From: Firmicutes bacterium UBA5388
GTDB taxonomy: Bacteria > Bacillota > UBA4882 > UBA10575
DNA length: 9,559 bases
Assembly: GCA_002409975.1 (NCBI GenBank)
Contig: DHOO01000028.1
Coordinates: forward strand, 1 to 9,559
Direction of reading: 5' to 3'
The notes below the pieces were generated by a model. It had not been told where the DNA came from. It searched no databases and was given only the letters and a program-made list of their open reading frames with translations. Each line of letters opens with the position of its first letter. The first letter of the stretch is position 1. Shown in pieces: positions 1-5,267 of this stretch. A program made the position numbers and the translations under genes.

Positions 1-40
1 ACGAGTATCGAGAAGTATTTTCTAGGTAGGAGGGGTTCCT
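1..40 (+). other. Left edge: probable end of the upstream gene plus the rseP ribosome binding site
   Basis: Two + strand frames are open from the window edge and close just before rseP: one ends at a TAG at 23-25, the other at a TAG at 27-29. Either could be the last few codons of the preceding gene, which in this conserved order would usually be dxr, but too few residues remain to identify it. The stretch AGGAGGGG at 28-35 is a strong Shine-Dalgarno sequence five bases before the TTG at 41, and it is what supports that non-ATG start for rseP. The close packing suggests that rseP is transcribed with the upstream gene. Confidence 0.5.
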
Positions 41-1120
41 TTGTCGTTAGCAACTTTACCTGTTTTTATAGTTCTGATTGGGTTATTAGTCTTAGTTCAT
101 GAATTGGGGCACTTTTTTTTCGCGCGTTTATTTGGGGTCACAGTTTATGAATTTTCTATCGGTTTCGGCCCAGTGTTAACGCAAAAAAAAAGGAATGATA
201 TTCTTTACTCCCTAAGGGCTGTCCCTTTAGGCGGCTTTGTTAAAATCGCCGGAATGGATATTGCTTTAGAAGGAGAGACAGAGAAGAAACCGGGAGAATA
301 TGTTTTTGGCGAGTTACCTTTATGGAAAAAAACCCTTGTGATCCTGGCCGGCCCATTGAATAATTTAATCCTCGCCATGTTAACTTTTATTTTCATAGCA
401 GCGGCTTTGGGCCTTCCTTTTCAGCTGCAAAGTGACCGTGCGTTAATCGGTTTTGTGGAACCTAAATCACCTGCCTATGAAGCCGGGCTTTCTCCGGGAG
501 ATGAGATTATAGAGATCAACGGGGAGACGATTAATCGTTGGGAGCAGATTACCGGCATAATTCATAATTCCCCCCGGAAGAAACTAACAGTTAAGATTAA
601 AAGGGATGAAGCTGTTTTTACCAGAGAGATTATTCCCATTTTTGATCCGGCGCTGGATGCAGGCAGAATCGGAATTTTACCTGCCTATGTTGTGAAAAAA
701 CTCCCTGTGTTGGAAGCGATTCGTTATGGGGTGAGCGTTACCGGTTATCAGATCGTGGCAATTCCGGTCAGTCTCTTTAATATGCTTAGGGGGAAGGAAA
801 GAGCTCAATTTTTGGGGCCGATCGGAATGGTAGGGGTCATTGATCAAGCCTTAAAATCCGGTTTATACTTATTTTTTAGTTTGGTAGCTAGTTTTAATTT
901 GTTTCTGGGAATTTTCAATTTACTACCGATCCCGTTACCCTTGTTAGATGGAGGTTGGATTGTAATTATTATTGTAGAAAGATTAAGGGGGAAGGAGTTT
1001 ACGCCGGAACAAAAAGCGACAGCACAGATGATAGGGTTGTTATTGGTCATGGCTTTTTATCTGTCGGTGATTTTCGGTGATATTACTAGTATTCTCCGGA
1101 GACTCCTACAGAAAAGTTAA
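41..1120 (+). CDS. rseP: RIP metalloprotease RseP/RasP (site-2 protease family, M50)
   Basis: This is a polytopic membrane zinc protease that cleaves transmembrane segments; relatives complete regulated intramembrane proteolysis of anti-sigma factors and clear signal-peptide remnants. The zinc motif HELGH lies at residues 20-24 in the first membrane helix. A second helix follows around 97-120 (with AGPLNN), then one PDZ domain at about 134-210 (GFVEPKSPAYEAGLSPGDEI), a GPIGMVGV stretch, and the second active-site motif with LDGG at 302-305, where D303 should be the third zinc ligand. A last hydrophobic helix ends the protein. At 359 residues with one PDZ it fits Gram-positive forms rather than the two-PDZ E. 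coli enzyme (about 450). The start is TTG at 41, backed by AGGAGGGG at 28-35. One oddity: between the conserved Asn (N293) and LDG the sequence reads NLLPIPLPLLDG, about two residues longer than the usual NxxPxPxLDG. The next gene begins 21 bases downstream. Family identity is near certain; the substrate is unknown. Confidence 0.96.
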   Translation: MSLATLPVFIVLIGLLVLVHELGHFFFARLFGVTVYEFSIGFGPVLTQKKRNDILYSLRAVPLGGFVKIAGMDIALEGETEKKPGEYVFGELPLWKKTLVILAGPLNNLILAMLTFIFIAAALGLPFQLQSDRALIGFVEPKSPAYEAGLSPGDEIIEINGETINRWEQITGIIHNSPRKKLTVKIKRDEAVFTREIIPIFDPALDAGRIGILPAYVVKKLPVLEAIRYGVSVTGYQIVAIPVSLFNMLRGKERAQFLGPIGMVGVIDQALKSGLYLFFSLVASFNLFLGIFNLLPIPLPLLDGGWIVIIIVERLRGKEFTPEQKATAQMIGLLLVMAFYLSVIFGDITSILRRLLQKS

Positions 1121-1128
1121 ATAATACT

Positions 1129-1133
1129 GGAGG
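1129..1133 (+). promoter_or_regulatory. Ribosome binding site of the zinc-ribbon gene
   Basis: GGAGG sits eight bases before the ATG at 1142, in the 21-base gap after the rseP stop. This near-ideal signal supports the view that the small Cys-rich frame is truly translated and fixes its start. Confidence 0.8.
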
Positions 1134-1141
1134 AAATACTA

Positions 1142-1561
1142 ATGCCAGGAAGAATTAAAAACCCCTGGCTCGACCCAAATAAAGAGGGGAAAGGACGGGG
1201 AAGACGCGCCAAACGCTACTGTGTTCGCTGCGGGAATACTGTTCGCCAAAGTAGGATCTTAAAAGCTTATAATCTTTGTGAATATTGTGTTCAAGAGATG
1301 AAAAAGAAGAAGGAAAAAAACTGGGTCTGTCTTGGTTGCGGGCGTTTGGCTCCGGAAGAGGTTAAGGTTGGGGGCGGATATTGTCGGAAATGTCTCTGCC
1401 CCGCTTGTGGAAAGCCCGACCCGGCTTATGTAAAAATCGCCGGCTTGTGTCGGGAGTGTGCCAAAACTGCGGGTGTATTTTGTATCAGATGTGGGAAAGA
1501 AGCGCCGGCGCAAGTCAGGAAGAATAAAGGCTTTTGTGATCTGTGTTCTAAAAAGAAATAA
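1142..1561 (+). CDS. Small basic protein with four tandem Cys4 zinc-ribbon repeats, function unknown
   Basis: I do not recognise this 139-residue protein as a named family. It has 16 cysteines, all in CxxC pairs, forming four units: C27/C30 with C46/C49, C63/C66 with C81/C84, C86/C89 with C103/C106, and C114/C117 with C132/C135. The distance between the pairs in each unit is 13-15 residues. Repeats 2-4 share a pattern close to CxxCGKxxPxxVKxxxGxCxxC; repeat 1 keeps the cysteines but is more divergent. The N-terminus (about residues 1-26) is a Lys/Arg/Gly-rich tail, another Lys cluster lies at 54-59, and the protein ends KKK. I count 34 Lys+Arg against 11 Asp+Glu. No signal peptide or membrane segment is visible, so it should be cytosolic. 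Four zinc-binding ribbons plus a strong positive charge suggest RNA, ribosome or DNA binding, but that is inference; protein-protein scaffolding or zinc storage are alternatives. It lies between rseP and ispG, where I would not normally expect a gene. A good ribosome binding site and intact frame support it being real. Confidence 0.85.
   Translation: MPGRIKNPWLDPNKEGKGRGRRAKRYCVRCGNTVRQSRILKAYNLCEYCVQEMKKKKEKNWVCLGCGRLAPEEVKVGGGYCRKCLCPACGKPDPAYVKIAGLCRECAKTAGVFCIRCGKEAPAQVRKNKGFCDLCSKKK
1220..1546 (+). repeat. Four in-frame zinc-ribbon repeat units within the small gene
   Basis: The repeat units, from first to last cysteine codon, occupy 1220-1288, 1328-1393, 1397-1459 and 1481-1546. Each encodes CxxC-x(13-15)-CxxC. 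Units 2, 3 and 4 align closely in protein sequence (CGR-LAPEEVKV, CGK-PDPAYVKI, CGK-EAPAQVRK), which points to internal duplication, with unit 1 the most diverged. The similarity is clear in protein but not obvious in DNA, so the duplication is old. Confidence 0.8.
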
Positions 1562-1563
1562 AA

Positions 1564-1579
1564 CTAGGGACAACCCTAG
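1564..1579 (+). other. Short perfect hairpin between the zinc-ribbon gene and ispG
   Basis: CTAGGG at 1564-1569, a loop ACAA, and CCCTAG at 1574-1579 form a perfect six-base-pair stem with a four-base loop, starting two bases after the stop codon that ends at 1561. It is not followed by a run of T (the next bases are CGGAAAAGTT), so it does not look like an efficient Rho-independent terminator. It could be an RNA-processing or stability element, a partial attenuator, or chance; the stem is short. Confidence 0.4.
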
Positions 1580-1614
1580 CGGAAAAGTTATTATCTTGAG
1601 AATGAGGACGAAAG

Positions 1615-2730
1615 ATGAAAGTAAGAAAAAATACCCGCCAAGTACAAGTAGGAAACCTGGTCATTGGTGGAGGTTCGCCGGTAGTTGTTCAATCCATGAC
1701 TAATACTGATACTAGCGATATTGCGGCTACTCTTCATCAAATTCAGGAACTGGCTGCGGTTGGTTGCGAACTAATACGAGTGGCTGTTCCTGACCGGGAA
1801 GCAGCGGAGGCTTTACGGAAAATAGTAAGGAACTCTCCTTTACCGGTGGCTGCCGATATTCATTTCGATTACCGTCTGGCTTTAGCGGCGATTGATGCCG
1901 GAGTGGCTAAACTCCGCATTAACCCCGGTAATATTGGAAGCACGGATCGGGTAAAAACAATTGTCCAAGCCGCGCGAACCAATAAGGTGGCCTTACGGGT
2001 GGGAGTTAATGCCGGTTCTTTACACCGAAGATATTTGGAAAAAACTGATGGTGATATTGTGCCAGCGATGTTGTTAAGCGCTGAGGATCAACTTCGTTTA
2101 GTGACAGAAGAAGGTTGTGAGCAGGTTGTTGTATCGCTTAAATCGTCTGATGTACTAGAAACGATCCGGGTTTGTACCGAATTCTCCTCAAAGTGGGATT
2201 TTCCCTTACACCTGGGAGTTACCGAAGCGGGCTCCAGGTGGCGCGGAACTATCAGATCAGCTGTTGGTTTGGGGATCCTTCTCCATCAAGGGATTGGTGA
2301 TACGATTAGGGTATCGCTGACCGGAGATCCTGTTAATGAGGTGACTGCGGCTTATGAAATTTTAAAAGCGCTCCAGTTAAGAGAGAAAGGACCAGTAGTG
2401 ATTTCTTGTCCTACTTGTGGACGCTGTCAGCTTCAACTGGAAAAGCTGGTGGCTGAGGTGGAGAATATGGTCCGTGATCTTCCCTATCCACTCCACTTAG
2501 CAGTAATGGGTTGTGTTGTTAATGGTCCGGGAGAAGCCTCGCGAGCGGATTTAGGCCTTGCCGGCGGGAAAGGTGAAGGTTTAATTTTCCGCGAAGGGAA
2601 AATCTTGCGTAAAGAAAAGGAAGACCGGCTATTACCAGCTTTTACTGAAGAATTGAAGAAGTTGATTGCGGAAAAGTATGGAGCCAATCCGCTGGAGCCA
2701 TCGCAAGCTGAAATTTGGAAACAAAATTAA
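1615..2730 (+). CDS. ispG: 4-hydroxy-3-methylbut-2-en-1-yl diphosphate synthase (IspG/GcpE)
   Basis: IspG converts 2-C-methyl-erythritol 2,4-cyclodiphosphate to HMBPP, the penultimate step of the MEP route to isoprenoids, using a [4Fe-4S] cluster and reducing equivalents. The N-terminal TIM barrel opens with a characteristic stretch (VVVQSMTNTDTSD) and continues with AAVGCELIRVAVPD, ADIHFDYRLAL and LRINPGNIG. The C-terminal cluster domain has C265 and C268 in SCPTCGR, C300 in MGCVVNGPGE and the conserved E307; these match E. coli C270, C273, C305 and E312. The length of 371 residues is normal for the short bacterial type. The start is ATG at 1615 with a modest GAGG at 1604-1607, seven bases upstream; the N-terminus matches family expectations. 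It follows the zinc-ribbon gene by 53 bases and precedes proS by 48. In the common Clostridia order, dxr and rseP stand just upstream, so the MEP genes are probably partly clustered here. All key residues are present and it should be functional. Confidence 0.97.
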   Translation: MKVRKNTRQVQVGNLVIGGGSPVVVQSMTNTDTSDIAATLHQIQELAAVGCELIRVAVPDREAAEALRKIVRNSPLPVAADIHFDYRLALAAIDAGVAKLRINPGNIGSTDRVKTIVQAARTNKVALRVGVNAGSLHRRYLEKTDGDIVPAMLLSAEDQLRLVTEEGCEQVVVSLKSSDVLETIRVCTEFSSKWDFPLHLGVTEAGSRWRGTIRSAVGLGILLHQGIGDTIRVSLTGDPVNEVTAAYEILKALQLREKGPVVISCPTCGRCQLQLEKLVAEVENMVRDLPYPLHLAVMGCVVNGPGEASRADLGLAGGKGEGLIFREGKILRKEKEDRLLPAFTEELKKLIAEKYGANPLEPSQAEIWKQN

Positions 2731-2764
2731 CATAATGTTTTTCAAGAAACACGAGTGACGAAGA

Positions 2765-2770
2765 AGGAGG
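2765..2770 (+). promoter_or_regulatory. Ribosome binding site that fixes the proS start
   Basis: AGGAGG at 2765-2770 lies eight bases before the ATG at 2779. A GTG at 2755 is in the same frame but would put this signal inside the gene, and the resulting eight extra residues do not match the normal ProRS N-terminus, so 2779 is preferred. Confidence 0.85.
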
Positions 2771-2778
2771 TACGACTT

Positions 2779-4548
2779 ATGAAGTACTCTCAGTATTTTA
2801 TTCCTACTCTTCGAGAAATACCGGCGGAAGCAGAGATCGCCAGTCACAAATTAATGCTTAGGGCCGGAATGATTAGAAAATCATCCGCTGGTATTTATAG
2901 TTTTTTACCTTTAGCCCATCGGGTGCTCAAAAAGATTATCAAAATTGTGGAAGAAGAGATGGATCGGGCCGGCGGAGTGCAGGTATTGTTGCCAATGGTT
3001 CAACCGGCAGAGATCTGGCAACAAACCGGGAGATGGGATGTTTACGGGGAGGAAATGTTCAGACTAAAAGATCGACATCAGCGGGATTTTTGTTTAGGTC
3101 CTACCCATGAAGAGATGATTACTTCTCTAGTAAAAAATGAAGTTCGTTCCTACCGTGAGCTTCCCTTGCGGCTCTACCAGATTCAAAATAAATATCGAGA
3201 TGAGATTAGACCCCGGTTTGGAGTAATGAGAGCGAGAGAGTTTATTATGAAAGACTTGTACTCTTTTGACCGGGATAATGATGGTTTGAACCGTAGTTAT
3301 CAGGCGATGTTTGAGGCTTATAACCAGATTTTTACCAGGTGCGGATTGGAGTTTCGAGCGGTAGAAGCTGATTCAGGAGCAATCGGAGGGGATGTCAGTC
3401 ACGAGTTTATGGTGTTAGCCGATTCTGGTGAGGCGGTTATTTTGTACTGCGAAGAGTGCTCTTATGCGGCTAATAACGAGAAAGCCACAGCTGCCTTACC
3501 CTCTTCTATGGAAGAGCCTCTTTTGCCGATCGAAAAAGTTCATACCCCCGGTCAAGCTACTGTCCCAGAGGTAACCACCTATCTTTCTGTTCCTCCGTCG
3601 CAGCTAATTAAGACTCTTTTTTACCAGACCGATGACGAGATCCTTGCAGTTCTGGTCCGGGGTGATGATGAGATTAATGATATTAAATTAGGGAATTTAT
3701 TAAATAAACCGTACCGTTTAGCTCCACCGGAAGAGATCGCCAGTAAGCTAGATCTCCCTGTTGGCTATGTTGGTCCGCTTGGATTACAGGAAAAACGGGT
3801 TAAGGTCTTAGCTGATCTACGCATCAAAGCAATGGCTAACTCGATCTGCGGCGCTAATCTTAAAGATTATCATCTTCGTAATGTTAACTTGGAACGGGAT
3901 TTTCGTGTGGATTCTTTTGCTGATTTAAGGTTGGCAAAGGCTGGTGATCAATGTCCCCATTGCCAGCATCCACTGCTGGAAACCAGAGGGGTGGAAGTAG
4001 GTCATATCTTTAAATTGGGGACCAAATATAGCAGTTCTTTACGGGCTACTTTCCGCGATGAACAAGGCGAGGAGAAACCTTTAATTATGGGATGTTACGG
4101 GATTGGAATTAGTCGGATTGTCGCAGCTGCTATTGAACAAAATAATGATCAGGACGGAATAAAATGGCCGGCGCCAATCGCTCCTTTCCAGGTGCTTATC
4201 CTTCCCATTAGTAAAGAGCAACTTCCTCAAGCTGAAGAGATCTATAAAGGACTTATCGCTGCCGGGGTGGAAGTTCTCCTTGACGATCGGGATGAGCGAG
4301 CCGGAGTGAAATTTAAAGATGCGGATTTGATCGGGATTCCGGTTCGCTTAACCGTCGGCCCAAAAGGACTAGCTAAGGAGGAAGTTGAAGTAAAATTAAG
4401 GATGACAGGTGAAGATTTACGGTGGTCACTCTCAGAGGTTACATCACAAGTCTTGGCTTATCTCAAAGCCCACTCACCAGGAGGAGTTTTGAATGAAATA
4501 ATGCCAACTAATCAGAGTCAAGATGGTGTTATTCTCGAGAAGAAATAG
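2779..4548 (+). CDS. proS: Prolyl-tRNA synthetase, bacterial type with INS editing domain
   Basis: This cytosolic class II synthetase charges tRNA-Pro and hydrolyses mischarged Ala-tRNA-Pro. With the ATG at 2779 it begins MKYSQYFIPTLRE, the usual family N-terminus. Motif 1 is in YSFLPLAHRVLKK to VLLPMVQPAE, followed by GPTHEE (107-112), motif 2 YRDEIRPRFGVMRAREF (139-155, R140) and motif 3 MGCYGIGISR (437-446, R446). Between motifs 2 and 3 lies the INS/YbaK-like editing insert (about 230-385), with K278 and H365 at positions comparable to E. coli K279 and H369. Two CxxC pairs (C224/C227 and C392/C395) flank the insert and may bind zinc. The anticodon-binding domain spans about 465-565 (APFQVLILPIS, LLDDRDERAG). 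The length of 589 residues is slightly above the usual about 570, owing to a C-terminal tail after LKAHSPGG that contains a strong Shine-Dalgarno sequence at DNA level. The glycosyltransferase start follows the stop by 10 bases, suggesting translational coupling. Confidence 0.97.
   Translation: MKYSQYFIPTLREIPAEAEIASHKLMLRAGMIRKSSAGIYSFLPLAHRVLKKIIKIVEEEMDRAGGVQVLLPMVQPAEIWQQTGRWDVYGEEMFRLKDRHQRDFCLGPTHEEMITSLVKNEVRSYRELPLRLYQIQNKYRDEIRPRFGVMRAREFIMKDLYSFDRDNDGLNRSYQAMFEAYNQIFTRCGLEFRAVEADSGAIGGDVSHEFMVLADSGEAVILYCEECSYAANNEKATAALPSSMEEPLLPIEKVHTPGQATVPEVTTYLSVPPSQLIKTLFYQTDDEILAVLVRGDDEINDIKLGNLLNKPYRLAPPEEIASKLDLPVGYVGPLGLQEKRVKVLADLRIKAMANSICGANLKDYHLRNVNLERDFRVDSFADLRLAKAGDQCPHCQHPLLETRGVEVGHIFKLGTKYSSSLRATFRDEQGEEKPLIMGCYGIGISRIVAAAIEQNNDQDGIKWPAPIAPFQVLILPISKEQLPQAEEIYKGLIAAGVEVLLDDRDERAGVKFKDADLIGIPVRLTVGPKGLAKEEVEVKLRMTGEDLRWSLSEVTSQVLAYLKAHSPGGVLNEIMPTNQSQDGVILEKK
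4479..4503 (+). promoter_or_regulatory. Strong Shine-Dalgarno and two-codon ORF inside the proS tail
   Basis: AGGAGGAG at 4479-4486 is followed by ATG AAA TAA at 4493-4501, in a different frame from proS. A second ATG at 4501-4503 overlaps that stop (TAATG) and is in the proS frame. The strength and spacing of the signal are typical of a true translation start, yet the ORF it would drive is only two codons. It may be a relic of an older gene start, a ribosome-loading site that feeds the downstream glycosyltransferase start at 4559, or chance in Gly-Gly-Val codons. Confidence 0.35.
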
Positions 4549-4553
4549 GGTGG
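4547..4553 (+). promoter_or_regulatory. Ribosome binding site of the glycosyltransferase gene
   Basis: AGGGTGG at 4547-4553 overlaps the proS stop codon (4546-4548) and lies five bases before the ATG at 4559. Overlap of the stop and ribosome binding site suggests that translation of the two genes is coupled. It supports 4559 as the start over any in-frame codon inside proS. Confidence 0.6.
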
Positions 4554-4558
4554 TAATA

Positions 4559-5197
4559 ATGGAAATTGCAGTTGTTATCCCAGCTTATAATGAAGAGAAC
4601 AATATTTGTTACGTACTTGAGCCGGTGATGAAATGTAAAGAAATATCGCAAGTAATTGTCGTCAGTGATGGTTCTACGGATCGTACGGCAGAAGTAGCCA
4701 GAGAGATGGGAGCAGAAGTAATTACTTTGCCATCTAATAGGGGAAAAGGAGCTGCTGTAATGGCAGGTGTCCAAGCGTCTACTGCTGAAGTTATTCTCCT
4801 TTTAGATGCTGATCTGATGGGACTGACTCCCCATCATATTTCCGACTTAATCTCCCCGATTATCAATCAAGATGCCATCATGACCATCGGTTTTTTTACC
4901 GCGGGGAGAATTTCTACCGATTTATCTCAACAAGTTACTCCTTTTTTAAACGGGCAAAGGGCAGTAAGAAGAGAGTTATTTGAATCTCTTCCCAATTTGG
5001 ACCATACTAAATATGGCATTGAGGTGGTGCTCAGCCGCTTTGCTCGTGTCCACCAGTGTAAGGTGGTTTGGGTCAATCTACCAAATCTATCCCAAGTGAT
5101 GAAAGAAGAAAAAATGGGTTTCTATCGAGGGTTTATTGCTCGTTTGCGGATGTATTGGCAGATTATTAAAGTGCTTGTTTCCACCAAAATATCTTAA
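4559..5197 (+). CDS. Family 2 glycosyltransferase, short GT-A form, substrate unknown
   Basis: This 212-residue protein is a GT-A fold nucleotide-sugar transferase. It opens with MEIAVVIPAYNEENNI, continues with VVSDGSTDRT (the S-D-G-S motif, D37) and NRGKGAAV, and has a DxD-type metal site at D83-A-D85 in LLLDADL. A later GQRAVRRELFESLP stretch and GIEVVLSRFA resemble the acceptor-side region of dolichyl-phosphate mannosyltransferase or glucosyl-3-phosphoglycerate-synthase-like enzymes. There is no transmembrane anchor; the C-terminal helix (about 185-208, GFYRGFIARLRMYWQIIKVL) is basic and amphipathic and may touch the membrane. Starting at 4559 removes 12 residues encoded within proS that precede the natural GT2 N-terminus. 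The donor and acceptor cannot be read from sequence: a polyprenyl phosphate, a lipid or a small solute such as phosphoglycerate are all possible. It lies 10 bases after proS and 62 before polC, an unusual place for such a gene. The family is certain, the function is not. Confidence 0.9.
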   Translation: MEIAVVIPAYNEENNICYVLEPVMKCKEISQVIVVSDGSTDRTAEVAREMGAEVITLPSNRGKGAAVMAGVQASTAEVILLLDADLMGLTPHHISDLISPIINQDAIMTIGFFTAGRISTDLSQQVTPFLNGQRAVRRELFESLPNLDHTKYGIEVVLSRFARVHQCKVVWVNLPNLSQVMKEEKMGFYRGFIARLRMYWQIIKVLVSTKIS

Positions 5198-5222
5198 TCT
5201 TGGCAAGGAGAGAAAACAACTA

Positions 5223-5267
5223 TTGATCAGCAACTACAGCGAATCCGGTGGAGGTTATCATGACTAA
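5223..5267 (+). other. Possible 14-codon leader ORF overlapping the polC start
   Basis: In the 62-base gap before polC, AAGGAG at 5205-5210 precedes a TTG at 5223 that opens a 14-codon frame ending TAA at 5265-5267, just past the polC ATG at 5260. Translating it would carry ribosomes across the polC start. The start codon is weak and the spacing of 12 bases is long, so this is a tentative call and may have no function. Confidence 0.2.
5247..5254 (+). promoter_or_regulatory. Ribosome binding site that fixes the polC start
   Basis: GGTGGAGG at 5247-5254 lies five bases before the ATG at 5260. An in-frame GTG at 5248 falls inside this signal and has no ribosome binding site at a proper distance of its own, so the ATG at 5260 is preferred. 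Confidence 0.75.

Noticed and set aside
1458..1703. 81-residue + strand frame bridging the zinc-ribbon gene and ispG
   Set aside because: It overlaps the end of one real gene and the start of another in a different frame, has no ribosome binding site and shows no recognisable protein features.
2755..2778. GTG at 2755 as an upstream start for proS
   Set aside because: The AGGAGG at 2765-2770 would fall inside the gene, and the family N-terminus (MKYSQYF-like) begins exactly at the ATG at 2779.
4523..4558. Longer glycosyltransferase starting inside proS
   Set aside because: The extra 12 residues precede the natural GT2 beginning (MEIAVVIPAYNE), and a ribosome binding site sits just ahead of 4559.
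5200..5226. TTGGCA plus TATTGA as a polC promoter
   Set aside because: Spacing is about 15 bases and the -10 matches only three of six positions.
5248..5259. GTG at 5248 as the polC start
   Set aside because: It lies within the GGTGGAGG ribosome binding site that serves the ATG at 5260.
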